From Chlamydiota bacterium (lineage in GTDB: Bacteria > Chlamydiota > Chlamydiia > Chlamydiales > Parachlamydiaceae), in contig JABDGQ010000003.1 of NCBI GenBank assembly GCA_013285965.1, positions 72,332 to 136,331 on the forward strand: a stretch of 64,000 bases of DNA. The letters run 5' to 3'. Shown here in pieces: positions 25,770 to 35,619 of this stretch; position 1 is the first letter of the stretch; each line of letters begins with the position of its first letter. A model generated the notes under the pieces. That model ran no database searches. It was not told where the DNA came from and was given only the letters and a program-made list of their open reading frames with translations. The translations under genes and the position numbers were made by a program.

Positions 25770-26453
25770 TTAGATATTTCCAATAGAACCGTTTTCATAT
25801 CCTATAATTACACGCTTTGCCACATTAAAGAATAAACCTGTTTCTACTACCCCAAGAACGTTTTTTAAACGAATATGTTCTTTTATTGGATCGGCAATAA
25901 GCTTAGGGAAGGTAATATCGAATATATAATTGCCATTGTCAGTGAGATAAAAACGACCTTCTTTAGTACGGCGCATGTCTCCGTGATAACCATCTTTTCT
26001 CAGACGCGCTAAAGTGCTTTGATAGAGAAAGGGAACTACCTCTAAGGGCAATGGAAAATGGCCTAATTGTGGCACCAATTTGCTTTCATCGATGATAATA
26101 ACTAACTGATCGCTGGCATAGGCTAAAATTTTTTCTCGTAACAGTGCTCCACCCCCACCTTTAATCATATTTTTCTGGTGGTCAATTTCATCAGCACCAT
26201 CTACAGTAATACTTACAGAGGTGCTGTTTTCGTACGAGCACAGGGGGATGCCTAAACTCTTAGCTAGTCGCTGTGAAGCTTTGGAGGTGGGAATGGCGGT
26301 GATTTGCAAACCAGCTCTACATCTAGCAGCCAATGCTTTAATAAAATAAGCTGCCGTTGTCCCACTACCTAAACCAACTTGCATGCCATTTTCGATTAGG
26401 CTGGCGGCATGTTCTCCTGCTACTTTTTTGGCAGTATTGTTTTTATTGGACAT
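25770..26453 (-). CDS. rpiA: Ribose-5-phosphate isomerase A
   Basis: The 227-residue enzyme interconverts ribulose 5-phosphate and ribose 5-phosphate in the pentose phosphate pathway. Motifs are GLGSGTTAAYFI, IPTSKASQRLA, VDGADEIDHQKNMIKGGGGAL and IIDESKLVPQLG. These include the catalytic Asp and Lys and the phosphate-binding loop. The length is typical. It lies 20 bases upstream of the tandem ddl gene on the same strand, so the two may share a transcript. Confidence 0.97.
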   Translation of the reverse strand: MSNKNNTAKKVAGEHAASLIENGMQVGLGSGTTAAYFIKALAARCRAGLQITAIPTSKASQRLAKSLGIPLCSYENSTSVSITVDGADEIDHQKNMIKGGGGALLREKILAYASDQLVIIIDESKLVPQLGHFPLPLEVVPFLYQSTLARLRKDGYHGDMRRTKEGRFYLTDNGNYIFDITFPKLIADPIKEHIRLKNVLGVVETGLFFNVAKRVIIGYENGSIGNI

Positions 26454-26548
26454 TATATTGCTCAGATATATATAGATGGCGACATACTAGCAATTTATAG
26501 TTTTTAATAAAAGGTCATTCTTAAAGTACTCTTCAAGTTCTGGGTAAA

Positions 26549-28093
26549 TTAATGGGCCGCACTTGGCTCTGTCGCAGGTGCTACTTTAATATTTTTGCCT
26601 AAGAAAATAACTGGAATTAGGCAGACAAAAAGCCAAGCTCCCAGCCAAGCGAGGTCGTTTGTGGAAAGCATATAAGCTTGCTGCTCTACTAGACGATCTA
26701 ATACTCTATCGACAATTTCAGGTTGAAATTGAGCATTATAGTTGTATAGATAGTGATAAAAATTAGTTACTACAGGGTTAAAATTATTAATCGAATCGCT
26801 TAAGCGGGCATGGTGAAAAATTTCTAATCTAGTCCACAATTCAATCGCAAGGGAAGTACCAAAACCACTACCCACTAAAATTCTAATAAAATTAAATACG
26901 CCACTGGCACTAGCTAAGCGCTCTTTTGGAATTCCTGAAAGTGCTAGTTGCAAAATTGGTAAAAAAAATATGGACACAGCAAATCCCTGAATGAAGCGAG
27001 CAAAAATAATAGTGCCCAAATTGACCTCAGTAATAAAAGTGGCTTGATAAAAAAAGCTCACTGAGAAGATTAAAAAGCTACACATAGAAATTTTGCGAAT
27101 GTCAAAGCGATATAGATTTTTTCCAATCGTTGTCGAAAATAAAAAAGGGACTATTCCTACAGGTGCAATCGCAATACCTGCCCAAAATGGAGTGTAGTTT
27201 TGCTCAGTTTGTAGCCACAATGGCACTGTAACTGTACTGCCAAAGTAAACTAAATATCCTAGTGTTACGGCAATGGTGCCCACAGCAAAATTGCGGTTTT
27301 TTAAAAATGAAAAATCGACAATTGGAAATTTTTGAAAGTAATTCCAAATCATAAAGTAACACAGCGAAACAATTGAAACGACTGTTAGAGCAATAATAAC
27401 ATTGGATTCAAACCAATCCAAATCCTTTCCTTTATCAAGCATAATTTGCAGAGAACCAACGCTCACTGATAATAAAACAAGGCCAGTCCAATCAATGGGC
27501 TTTAAGATTATTTCACTATCATGATCTTTTAAGAATAACCACACCATTATTGCCGAAAATATTCCAATTGGTACGTTGATGTAAAAAATCCATGGCCATG
27601 AATACTCATCTGTGAGATAACCCCCAATAATAGGTCCTAAAATGGGGGCGACAATCACAATCATTCCCCAAAAACCCAAAGCCGAGCCTTGTTTATCTGG
27701 CGGATTGTTAGCCATCATTAAGCTCTGTGATAAGGGGATCAGTGTGCCGGCTACTGCTCCTTGAATGACGCGAAAAATAACTAACATAGTCAAACTGCTT
27801 GAAAGTCCACAAAGACAGGACATTATGGCAAAAAGAAATACACTCCACACATATAATTTCACCCTACCAAAATGATCAGAAAGCCACCCTGTTAGTGGAA
27901 GGACAATGGCATTACTTGCCGAAAAGGAAGTAATTACCCAAGTCCCTTCATCAGGACTGACACCGAGATTCCCTGCTATATATGGAATAGCTACGTTTGC
28001 AATGGATGTATCTAAAATTTGAATAAAGGTTCCTAATCCAAGGGCAATGTTAAGTAAAAAAAGGCGCGCCCCTGTTTCATAGGTGTATGCCAT
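26549..28093 (-). CDS. EmrB/QacA-type drug efflux transporter (MFS, DHA2)
   Basis: This 514-residue inner-membrane proton antiporter has about 14 hydrophobic helices. The family motifs are LDTSIANVAIPYIAGNLG in helix 1, the EmrB-type GTWVITSF, motif A GWLSDHFGRVKLY, and the motif C-like GPIIGGYLTDEYSWPWIFYINVPIG. It is the last gene of a three-gene efflux operon, starting 4 bases after the stop of the EmrA-like gene. Together with the adaptor and the outer-membrane channel it would expel compounds across both membranes. The substrate is unknown. Confidence 0.93.
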   Translation of the reverse strand: MAYTYETGARLFLLNIALGLGTFIQILDTSIANVAIPYIAGNLGVSPDEGTWVITSFSASNAIVLPLTGWLSDHFGRVKLYVWSVFLFAIMSCLCGLSSSLTMLVIFRVIQGAVAGTLIPLSQSLMMANNPPDKQGSALGFWGMIVIVAPILGPIIGGYLTDEYSWPWIFYINVPIGIFSAIMVWLFLKDHDSEIILKPIDWTGLVLLSVSVGSLQIMLDKGKDLDWFESNVIIALTVVSIVSLCYFMIWNYFQKFPIVDFSFLKNRNFAVGTIAVTLGYLVYFGSTVTVPLWLQTEQNYTPFWAGIAIAPVGIVPFLFSTTIGKNLYRFDIRKISMCSFLIFSVSFFYQATFITEVNLGTIIFARFIQGFAVSIFFLPILQLALSGIPKERLASASGVFNFIRILVGSGFGTSLAIELWTRLEIFHHARLSDSINNFNPVVTNFYHYLYNYNAQFQPEIVDRVLDRLVEQQAYMLSTNDLAWLGAWLFVCLIPVIFLGKNIKVAPATEPSAAH

Positions 28094-28097
28094 AATT

Positions 28098-29366
28098 TTA
28101 GTGATCTTGCTGATTGTTTAAATTTTCTTTAACAATTTTTTCCATAAGCTGGTTAACTTCTTCCATTTGTATGTCAAATATTGATGTTTGCGCCACCGGC
28201 CTACTAGAAGTTGTTTGTGTTAAAAATGGTAAGTCTTGATTGGTAATATTAACGTCGACATTTGCTGAGAGACCTAGCCGTAAAGGGTATTTTTTAACAA
28301 GCTCTGGATCAAGGCTAATGCGTACCGGTAGCCTTTGTACTATTTTTATCCAATTCCCAGTAGCATTTTGTGGTGGTATTAGAGAAAATATACTACCTGT
28401 CCCTGAAGCAATCCCTATGACACTCCCTTCATAAACTACACTTGATCCGTAGATATCAAACCAAACAGTGGCCGATTGTCCAATGCGCATGTTTGTGAGT
28501 TGCGTTTCTTTAAAATTGGCATCTACCCATACATAAGTGGACGGGATAATAGCCATTAGCGAAGATTGGCTTGTTACCCATTCGCCTACATCGACAGTAC
28601 GTTTTGCAATGTAGCCAGTGTAGGGGGCATAGATGAAACAATGTTGTAAATTATAAAAAGCAGAGGCAATATTAGCTTTCTGTTTTTCAATCAGTGGATG
28701 CTTTTCAATTGCAGTATTGCCAGCGGCTGCCTGCGCAGCTTGTAGCTGGAATTGTGCTTGTTTTAAATTATATTCTGCTACCATTAAGTCATTTTTAGCG
28801 TGGACGAAATCTTCATTAGAAACCGCGCCAGAATCAATTAAATTGGAGCGATTCTTAAAATCGTATTCGGTGCGTTCAAAAACAGCTTTGCGATTATCAA
28901 GCGCGGCTTGACTAACCTTTACATTATCATAGAGCTGACGAACCTCTAGCACAGTAGCGGCTAATACTGTGAGCTCTCTTTCATAAGTTATAGCGTAGTT
29001 AGTCCGATCTAAAAGTACTAAAAGTTGCCCTTGTTCTACTAAATCCGTATCGTCAGCATAGAAAGAGACCACAGAACCGGAAACTACAGAATTGAGTACA
29101 ATATAATTACCATTAACATAGGCATCGTCAGTTGATTGATAGAATCTTAGATATAAATACCAATATGCAAAACAAACTGCGCCAATTACTAAAATTATTA
29201 TAGTAAGTAAAAGCAAATAGTGGTTACGTTTTTTGGCGACTGGCTTTGTTTGCTCTATTTTTCCATTTGTGTTTTCGATTGGAGATGCACTAACTTGTTG
29301 TGTTGCAGCTGCCTGATCAGGATTAGGCGAGTTTGTTTTAGCTTGATTTCCATTTGTTGGTATCAT
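28098..29366 (-). CDS. EmrA/HlyD-type membrane-fusion (adaptor) protein
   Basis: The 422-residue protein has a cytoplasmic head rich in Pro, Gln and Asn, then one membrane helix (about 49-72, LLLLTIIILVIGAVCFAYWYLYL). A periplasmic barrel-sandwich hybrid domain follows (STDDAYVNGNYIVLNSVVSG, VEQGQLLVLLD). A helical hairpin and the second lipoyl half complete it (IYAPYTGYIAKRTVDVGEWV). This architecture bridges an MFS pump to an outer-membrane channel. It lies between the NodT-like and EmrB-like genes, all on one strand. The C-terminal tail is longer than in E. coli EmrA. Confidence 0.93.
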   Translation of the reverse strand: MIPTNGNQAKTNSPNPDQAAATQQVSASPIENTNGKIEQTKPVAKKRNHYLLLLTIIILVIGAVCFAYWYLYLRFYQSTDDAYVNGNYIVLNSVVSGSVVSFYADDTDLVEQGQLLVLLDRTNYAITYERELTVLAATVLEVRQLYDNVKVSQAALDNRKAVFERTEYDFKNRSNLIDSGAVSNEDFVHAKNDLMVAEYNLKQAQFQLQAAQAAAGNTAIEKHPLIEKQKANIASAFYNLQHCFIYAPYTGYIAKRTVDVGEWVTSQSSLMAIIPSTYVWVDANFKETQLTNMRIGQSATVWFDIYGSSVVYEGSVIGIASGTGSIFSLIPPQNATGNWIKIVQRLPVRISLDPELVKKYPLRLGLSANVDVNITNQDLPFLTQTTSSRPVAQTSIFDIQMEEVNQLMEKIVKENLNNQQDH

Positions 29367-29432
29367 AGGTAAATTTGCATCCTTAATCGTTCACGTAGTT
29401 CTACGTTTATTGCATTTGGATGACGTTCAGCT

Positions 29433-31001
29433 TTAAGGACAGTTCTCATAGCCACCACCCAAAGCTTTTATCAATGTTAAGAGGGCTTGTATTTTATCCC
29501 CCAAGGCTACAATTTCAATGTCTTGCGCAGTTAAGGCTGCTTCTTGGCTAATCAGAAAGTCTAGTTCAGAGCTAATATTATTTTTAATTCTCAATTCGGT
29601 AATTTCAAGAATAGACTCTTGTTGATTTACCTTATTCTCCGTTTCCTTAAGTTGCAAGTCTGAATTTCTAAGTACAACTATGGCATCTAAAATTTCTTTT
29701 ACTGCCTCAATTATTAGTCCATTGTAGCGATAGATGGCAAGGTCATAATTGATTTCACTTGCCTTTAAGTTTGCACTTAAACGTCCTCCATCAAAAATAG
29801 GTAGACTGATGGCTGGATCAATATTATAAAAACTACTTTTCCACTCAAATAATTTATGCAAATGTAATGTTTGAAAGCCAAATAAGGCAGTAATATCAAA
29901 ATCGGGATAAAAGCCAGCTTTGGCCACCTCAATTTGCTTACCAGCGGATTCTATTAGCCAAAGTTGCGCTATAATATCAGGACGGTGAGCAAGTAAATGT
30001 AGTGGGAGGTTTTCTGGAAGTGGAATTTTAGGTAATGGAGCTTTGGTAATCTCTATTTCAGAGACAGTTTCATCAAACTGTCCAGCTAAATAAGATTTAA
30101 GTAAAATTTCCTTTACCGCCATATCTGCTTGAATTTGAAGTAGTCTTTGTCTTGCCGAAACTACATTTATAATGGAATTATAAACTAGTTGGACACTCTC
30201 AAGATGCCCTTGCTTTCGTTTTTCGATGAGGGCAGAATAACGATCTTGATTTTCTATCAATTTATTAGCTATCTCGGCTCTCTTGTAATCGACTTGTAAT
30301 TGATAATAAACTTGCGCTACTGAAATAGCAAGTCGTAGACGTGTAAAAGCTTCATCAGCTTTATTGGCGTAATATTCACTAAGGGCAGCACGATAAGTAT
30401 TGCGATTTTTTTTCCATATATCAAAATCATAAGTCAGAACGGTTTCGGTTTCGTATTGTGTAAAATAAGCAGGAATGCCTAAAGATCCTCCGGAAGCAAT
30501 TAATTGATTGCCCAGCGGTAAAACGGGAACACTTCCTCCAGTAGCATTAACGGCCGCGCCGGACGCCGAGTTTGTTGGTGTAGTACCACCGGTTGTTTGA
30601 TTGAATGGTATCAGGGCGGTTTCGCTCAGTTTTTCACGAGCTACATCGGCTCCAAAAAAAATATTGGGAAAAAGAGCCGCGCGTAGTCTGTTGGCATTGG
30701 CATTAGCCACTAAAATATTTGCTTGAGCTTGCTTTAAAGTAGGATTGCGGCGTAAAGTTGTTTCAATAAAAGTACTTAGTTGATCGTCCTTAAATAAATT
30801 CCACCAATCGATAGGTAAATAGGCTGTTTTATCAAACAAATCATCGCCATAATTTTCTACAATAGCTTTTTCAAAAGCATTTTGCGGAGCATTGATGGCT
30901 TCAGCCCGTTTATCATAAGTACAGCTTGTAGTTAGTAAGAAGAGTGGAATCAAAATATAAAGAAGATCAATGGATAGAAATTTAATTTTTTTTATCATCA
31001 A
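29433..31001 (-). CDS. Outer-membrane efflux lipoprotein (TolC/NodT family)
   Basis: This 522-residue channel subunit starts with a lipoprotein signal peptide ending in LLTTSC (acylated Cys27). The long alternating helices of the OEP repeats follow (TTLRRNPTLKQAQANILVANANANRLRAALFP-type and HRPDIIAQLWLIESAGKQIEVAKAGFYPDF-type blocks). The middle contains a Gly/Thr/Ala-rich low-complexity loop (about residues 137-160). It is the promoter-proximal gene of the efflux operon. Lipidation depends on signal peptidase II, and Lnt is encoded in this window. Confidence 0.93.
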   Translation of the reverse strand: MMIKKIKFLSIDLLYILIPLFLLTTSCTYDKRAEAINAPQNAFEKAIVENYGDDLFDKTAYLPIDWWNLFKDDQLSTFIETTLRRNPTLKQAQANILVANANANRLRAALFPNIFFGADVAREKLSETALIPFNQTTGGTTPTNSASGAAVNATGGSVPVLPLGNQLIASGGSLGIPAYFTQYETETVLTYDFDIWKKNRNTYRAALSEYYANKADEAFTRLRLAISVAQVYYQLQVDYKRAEIANKLIENQDRYSALIEKRKQGHLESVQLVYNSIINVVSARQRLLQIQADMAVKEILLKSYLAGQFDETVSEIEITKAPLPKIPLPENLPLHLLAHRPDIIAQLWLIESAGKQIEVAKAGFYPDFDITALFGFQTLHLHKLFEWKSSFYNIDPAISLPIFDGGRLSANLKASEINYDLAIYRYNGLIIEAVKEILDAIVVLRNSDLQLKETENKVNQQESILEITELRIKNNISSELDFLISQEAALTAQDIEIVALGDKIQALLTLIKALGGGYENCP

Positions 31002-31124
31002 AAATTCTTAAAGCTCCGCATTTTTCTTCCAATCTAATGAGTAAACATAGAATATATTTTATATAATAGGTTTTTTTTAGAATCTAGAGCAAAAAAACTA
31101 GAAATCTAGATTATTAGCCAAAAG

Positions 31125-31168
31125 ACACTCTTCAAATTATGAGTAAGGTGAGTTTCGAAAGAAGTCTA
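31125..31168. repeat. Joined ends of a family B and a family A element
   Basis: A family B right terminus (ACTCTTCAAATTATGAGTAA, then GGTGAGTT) runs straight into a family A terminus (AGTTTCGAAAGAAGTCTA), and they share AGTT. It lies 21 bases upstream of the SGNH hydrolase start. One element probably inserted into the other, followed by deletion. Confidence 0.65.
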
Positions 31169-31189
31169 ATGTTTAATTAAGGCAAAACG

Positions 31190-32209
31190 ATGAAAAAAAT
31201 AAATATTTTAATACTATCTCTCTTGTGTATAGTAAATTTTGCACTATCACTTTTTGCTAAGCAAATAGAAGATAAACGACAATTCAATGAGATTATCGCT
31301 TTTGGAGATAGCTTAACGGACGTAGGCAATGTGGCCGAATTGACTGAACCTGGCTTTGCACCGCTAATTTTTGGCTATTATGGAAAGACTCATTTTTCTG
31401 ATAACTTAATATGGATAGAGGTTTTGGCAAATTATTGGGGTTTGTCTGCGCGTATACCAGGGCGTGGTGTTAGCACTACTTTGCAACCTAATGTTTTTGG
31501 CAATACTTGGGCTTGGGGAGGCTCTAAGGCTGCAAATGGAGCGGTTAAATCAAACGGTGTTACAGAGCCAATACCTAATTTATTGATCACCATTGATCAA
31601 TACTTAGCCTCAAACAAGCCTAACAGACAAACACTTTATGCACTTTGGTCTGGTGCTGATAGTTTCATTATCGGTGATAAATTTGGCCCTAATGCAGCTA
31701 AAATGGCAGCTAATGCTGTAGGAAAGGCGATAGTGCGTTTAGATGGTGCAGGGGCACGGCATATTCTAGTTTTCAATATGCCTCGTTTAGGAGATACACC
31801 TGGGGCACAAGCAGGTGGTAAAGCCATAATCATGTCAGCTAACACTTACACTTTTTTTTATAACAAAGAACTTATGCGTGCTTTAAAAGAGGTGGTGGGT
31901 AATAAAGATTTTAAAGCTAATATTTATTTAGTTGATGTTTACTCTGAGTTTGAACGAATAGTGAATACAGTAAAGCACGGCGAAGATTATATGCCTAATT
32001 TTTTTGTCCCTGGGTCAGCTGTAGTTATTAATAACGTATCTGATCAAGGGCTACATTATTTTCAAATAGAAGGGCTCAAACCACAGAATTATTTGTTTTG
32101 GGATGCATTACACCCAACTTACGAAGGTCATCAAGTATTAGCAGCTCTTGTTATACAGTCGCTACAGCCGTTAAAAATAAAAGATTTGCAAAAAAAACGC
32201 CCCAAATAG
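31190..32209 (+). CDS. Secreted SGNH/GDSL-family lipase or esterase
   Basis: The 339-residue protein has a signal peptide (about 1-23, ending near SLFAKQ). It then shows the GDSL block IIAFGDSLTDVGN with the nucleophilic Ser, the Gly block NTWAWGGSKAANG, LWSGADSFI in place of the usual GxND block, and the terminal WDALHPTYEGHQV with the Asp and His of the triad. It resembles the lipase group that includes thermolabile haemolysin and plant GDSL esterases. The Asn of block III is replaced (GAD), which may affect the oxyanion hole. It probably acts outside the inner membrane on ester lipids. A repeat-element chimera occupies its upstream region. Confidence 0.88.
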   Translation: MKKINILILSLLCIVNFALSLFAKQIEDKRQFNEIIAFGDSLTDVGNVAELTEPGFAPLIFGYYGKTHFSDNLIWIEVLANYWGLSARIPGRGVSTTLQPNVFGNTWAWGGSKAANGAVKSNGVTEPIPNLLITIDQYLASNKPNRQTLYALWSGADSFIIGDKFGPNAAKMAANAVGKAIVRLDGAGARHILVFNMPRLGDTPGAQAGGKAIIMSANTYTFFYNKELMRALKEVVGNKDFKANIYLVDVYSEFERIVNTVKHGEDYMPNFFVPGSAVVINNVSDQGLHYFQIEGLKPQNYLFWDALHPTYEGHQVLAALVIQSLQPLKIKDLQKKRPK

Positions 32210-32224
32210 TTATTAGACAGTTTG

Positions 32225-33205
32225 TTAAAGAGACACATTTATATCCAACGTATCACCCCACTCTAATTGGCGGGCAGTTTTATATAGGGTTTGATTTTTT
32301 TTAGAAATAATGGTTTGTGCAATATCTCCATGAGCTGTGCACAATTTTAAGCTCACATGGCCTGAATGTTTTGTGGGGTGGCGTATAATGCGATGATATT
32401 TCTGTGTTAAAGCTTTTTTGGTAAAGATAAGGTAAGAAAATTTTTCATCCTCATAATTTAATGCCCCCATTTTTAAATGGCGATGTGTTTGTGAGCGCTC
32501 AAGTCTTGTAGCAAAATGACACCAATCAGGGCATTGCTGCATATGCGGACACGGTGCTAAAAGTGTACCATCTAAATTGATTAGTTGCTTGCGAATCTGT
32601 CGTATTCTATCAAATCCTGCCGGAGTGCCAGGTTCAATAATAATTAAAAATTCTTCCGCTGCTTGCCAACATTTTTCAATTACAATTGGTATTGCACTGC
32701 ATGATAGTTCTCCAATGCAATAAGATAGAATGACTAAATCTTTTGTGGGGAATGCAGAATTATTGTAATCTTCAAGATCGTATGTTAACCACTGCGCTTC
32801 TCTAAAGAATGAATGAGGGTGCGAAGCTGCTAATCGTTGCCCTAGGCGCAATAAATGCAGATCTTTTTCTAATAGTGTGAATTGATGTAAGGTAGGGAAA
32901 ATTTGTTGTGCTGCCCAACTCGCTGACCCAGGCCCACAGCCAACATCCAGTAGTGTCTTAATTGTATTTGTTGGCGTTCTTTCTACTAGTTCTTGCAAAA
33001 CATAGGTAATAGCAGCATAGGTGGCTGGTAAACGAGCAAGTAAATAAGCACAACGTTGCAAATCTGATGTTATGAAATTTTTTTTAGCGTTATGTGGATG
33101 CCGATAGCTAAGGCTGAGCTCTTCGTACGCTTTTTGGAGATTTTTTAAATCAAAACGTTGGGATTCGATTTTTATAGCTTGTTGTAATTCTTCAGGCAGT
33201 TGCAT
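32225..33205 (-). CDS. Rsm22-type ribosomal small-subunit methyltransferase-like protein
   Basis: This 326-residue protein has a Rossmann methyltransferase motif TLLDVGCGPGSASWAAQ and the IIIEPGTPAGFDRIRQIRKQL block of the Rsm22 family. A cysteine cluster GTLLAPCPHMQQCPDWCHFATRLER matches the position of a metal-binding site in mitochondrial Rsm22. The family is associated with small-subunit rRNA maturation, but the exact activity in bacteria is not established. The C-terminal region holds a small beta domain. It converges on the SGNH gene with a 15-base gap. Confidence 0.87.
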   Translation of the reverse strand: MQLPEELQQAIKIESQRFDLKNLQKAYEELSLSYRHPHNAKKNFITSDLQRCAYLLARLPATYAAITYVLQELVERTPTNTIKTLLDVGCGPGSASWAAQQIFPTLHQFTLLEKDLHLLRLGQRLAASHPHSFFREAQWLTYDLEDYNNSAFPTKDLVILSYCIGELSCSAIPIVIEKCWQAAEEFLIIIEPGTPAGFDRIRQIRKQLINLDGTLLAPCPHMQQCPDWCHFATRLERSQTHRHLKMGALNYEDEKFSYLIFTKKALTQKYHRIIRHPTKHSGHVSLKLCTAHGDIAQTIISKKNQTLYKTARQLEWGDTLDINVSL

Positions 33206-33475
33206 TTTTTGTGTTTACTGTTTTAACCTGAATTTTGAGTTCTTTGCCCTTTAGACTAGCGTGAAAGATATAAGGATGAAAAACATCAAAGTTCAGTTTT
33301 TTAATACTTTTATTAGACTTTTTACAAATATAGAAGTATACATAAAGATTAAAACATTTTCAATCGAGCAGGTGTTTATGGAATATAAATGTAATATTTA
33401 TTACCATGACCATTTTAGCTAGCAAATAGTAACTGGCACATTTAGGCGAAATTCAAGAAGGAATGGACTTTTAGT

Positions 33476-34150
33476 ATGTTGACAATAGTGAGTCTATTTG
33501 GACGCTCACCCTTTGCTCCACTGCAATCGCATATGGAAAGAGTCGCTCGTTGCGTGCATTGTTTGGGAAAATTATTTGATGCGCTGGAAAATAATGACTA
33601 TTCGGCTTTAGAGGTTTTATGTGATAAAATTTCGGCTCTTGAACATGAAGCAGATATTATTAAAAATGATATTCGCAATCATTTGCCCAAAAGTCTTTAT
33701 TTGCCAATCGATCGAACACAATTATTAGATATTCTCTCAATTCAAGATAGCATTGCCGATAAAATCGAAGATATAGCTATTCTAACGACCCTCACACCAC
33801 TGACTGTACTTGATAGCTTTAAAAGTGAATTTAAGGTGTTTTTACATAAGAATATCGAAACTTTTGACAAGGTACAGTTGATTATGCGTGAGCTGCCGGA
33901 GTTAGTTGAATCTTCTTTTGGGGGGATAGAGGCTGCTAAAGTATGCTCAATGATAGAGGAAGTAGCATATCGCGAGCATGAAGTCGATGTAATACAGCGC
34001 GTGTTGCTTAAAAAATTATTTCAATCAGAAGCACAATTAACTTATATGACATTTAGTCAATGGGGAAGAATTTTTGAAAATATTGCTGCTATTTCAAATT
34101 TATCTGAAAAGCTAGCACATCGTATCAGAATGGTTTTAGAAATAAAATAA
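33476..34150 (+). CDS. DUF47/PhoU-like phosphate-transport accessory protein
   Basis: This 224-residue all-helical protein belongs to the TIGR00153/DUF47 family, distantly related to PhoU. Characteristic blocks are FGRSPFAPLQSHMERVARCV, ISALEHEADIIKNDIRNHLPKSLYLPIDRTQLLDILSIQDSIAD and EVAYREHEVDVIQRVL. Acidic residues in these helices could bind metal clusters, as in PhoU. The gene is directly upstream of pit with 6 bases between, and this pair is widespread and present in Chlamydia. It probably regulates or assists the transporter. Confidence 0.92.
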   Translation: MLTIVSLFGRSPFAPLQSHMERVARCVHCLGKLFDALENNDYSALEVLCDKISALEHEADIIKNDIRNHLPKSLYLPIDRTQLLDILSIQDSIADKIEDIAILTTLTPLTVLDSFKSEFKVFLHKNIETFDKVQLIMRELPELVESSFGGIEAAKVCSMIEEVAYREHEVDVIQRVLLKKLFQSEAQLTYMTFSQWGRIFENIAAISNLSEKLAHRIRMVLEIK

Positions 34151-34156
34151 GTGGGT

Positions 34157-35572
34157 ATGGATACAATTCTCATCGTAGTTATTTTATGCACTGGTTTTTA
34201 TACGGCGTGGAATATTGGAGCTAATGATGTTGCCAATGCCATGGGTACATCAGTTGGTTCAGGGGCTCTGACATTAAGACGGGCTGTGATTATAGCTGCC
34301 GTTTTAGAGTTTTCAGGGGCCTTCTTTTTTGGTTCACATGTCTCACAAACAATGCAAAGCGGTATTATTAATGCCGATCTTTTTGTAAATAATCCAAAAA
34401 TATTAGTTTTTGGTATGTGGGCCTCTCTAGCATCTGCTGGTATCTGGTTACAGATAGCTTCATATTATGGATGGCCAGTTTCTACTACACACACTATTGT
34501 AGGTGCTATTATAGGCTTTGGTCTTGCTTTAGGTGGAATGGAAGCTATTTATTGGCGATCGGTAGGTTTTATAGTTTCTAGTTGGCTTTTATCGCCTTTG
34601 CTTGGAGGTTTGTTAGGTTACTTTTTATTCAATATTATTCGCAAAAATATCTTCTATACTTTAAATCCGTTGGAATCGGCTCGCCGAATAACGCCTTGGC
34701 TTGTCTTTAGTGTATTATTTGTTTTGGCATTAATTTTTGTGTTTGAAGGATTGCGTAATTTAAATCTCCATCTTAGCACTACTCAAAATGTAGCAATTGC
34801 TTTTGCGATCGGATTAATAGGTGCTTTGGTTAGCTATTTTTTAATGAGTCGTATTCCTCCATCACAAAGAGAACTGATTGGGCCAGTTGTAAGTGATGAG
34901 GTGCAAAATTCATTAGAAAGGGCTCTTAAGCATTTAAATAGAGTTCAAGCTGGCACTAGTGGAGATATGAAATATCATGTCGGTTTGTTGGCTGAAGAGG
35001 TCAATAGTGTAATAAAGTCAGTAGAGCAAAAGCAAAACGTGGCTGCCAGTCATTCTGAATATCAGAAAGTTGAGAAAATATTTGGCTATTTGCAAATTAT
35101 GAGTGCTTGTATGATGGCTTTTGCACATGGTGCAAATGATGTAGCCAATGCTATTGGTCCACTTTCAGCCGCTCTAGCAATTTTAACGACAGGTATTGTG
35201 GCTGTAGGTGCTCCAGTGCCAACTTGGGTGTTAGCTTTGGGAGGTATTGGAATTGTTATGGGATTAGCTATGTGGGGCTGGCGCGTTATTGACACGGTGG
35301 GCAAAAAAATTACTGAATTGACTCCTAGTAGAGGTTTTGCTGCAGAGTTTGGAGCTGCTTTAACAATTGTATTAGCATCGCGCTTAGGTTTGCCCATTTC
35401 GACAACACATACTTTGGTAGGTGCAGTGCTTGGAGTGGGATTAGCACGCGGACTAGGGGCGATCAGTTTAACCACAACGCGCGATATATGCATCTCTTGG
35501 ATTATAACTGTGCCCTTAGGAGCGATTTTGGCGATTGCCTTATTTTACCCGATCTATGCTATATTTGCATAA
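34157..35572 (+). CDS. pit: PiT-family inorganic phosphate transporter
   Basis: This inner-membrane protein of about 471 residues has roughly 11 hydrophobic helices. The duplicated family signature is present in both halves: WNIGANDVANAMGTSVGSGALT near the N-terminus and AHGANDVANAIGPLSAAL near residue 325. Each is followed by a GxPxSTTHT loop (GWPVSTTHTIVGA and GLPISTTHTLVGAVLG). A central cytoplasmic loop holds charged helices. An ATG at 34157 is preferred over the GTG at 34151, and translation is probably coupled to DUF47. The protein imports phosphate with a cation. Chlamydial PiT proteins are recalled as relatives of the plant plastid transporter PHT2;1. Confidence 0.95.
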   Translation: MDTILIVVILCTGFYTAWNIGANDVANAMGTSVGSGALTLRRAVIIAAVLEFSGAFFFGSHVSQTMQSGIINADLFVNNPKILVFGMWASLASAGIWLQIASYYGWPVSTTHTIVGAIIGFGLALGGMEAIYWRSVGFIVSSWLLSPLLGGLLGYFLFNIIRKNIFYTLNPLESARRITPWLVFSVLFVLALIFVFEGLRNLNLHLSTTQNVAIAFAIGLIGALVSYFLMSRIPPSQRELIGPVVSDEVQNSLERALKHLNRVQAGTSGDMKYHVGLLAEEVNSVIKSVEQKQNVAASHSEYQKVEKIFGYLQIMSACMMAFAHGANDVANAIGPLSAALAILTTGIVAVGAPVPTWVLALGGIGIVMGLAMWGWRVIDTVGKKITELTPSRGFAAEFGAALTIVLASRLGLPISTTHTLVGAVLGVGLARGLGAISLTTTRDICISWIITVPLGAILAIALFYPIYAIFA

Positions 35573-35619
35573 TAACCTGAGTATTGAATTTGTTTTAAAT
35601 AGAAGATAGCTGTCTTACT

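Noticed and set aside
35086..35493. Minus-strand frame of 135 codons opposite pit
   Set aside because: It is an antisense shadow of the repeated PiT signature, rich in Ala, Pro and Thr, with no motif.
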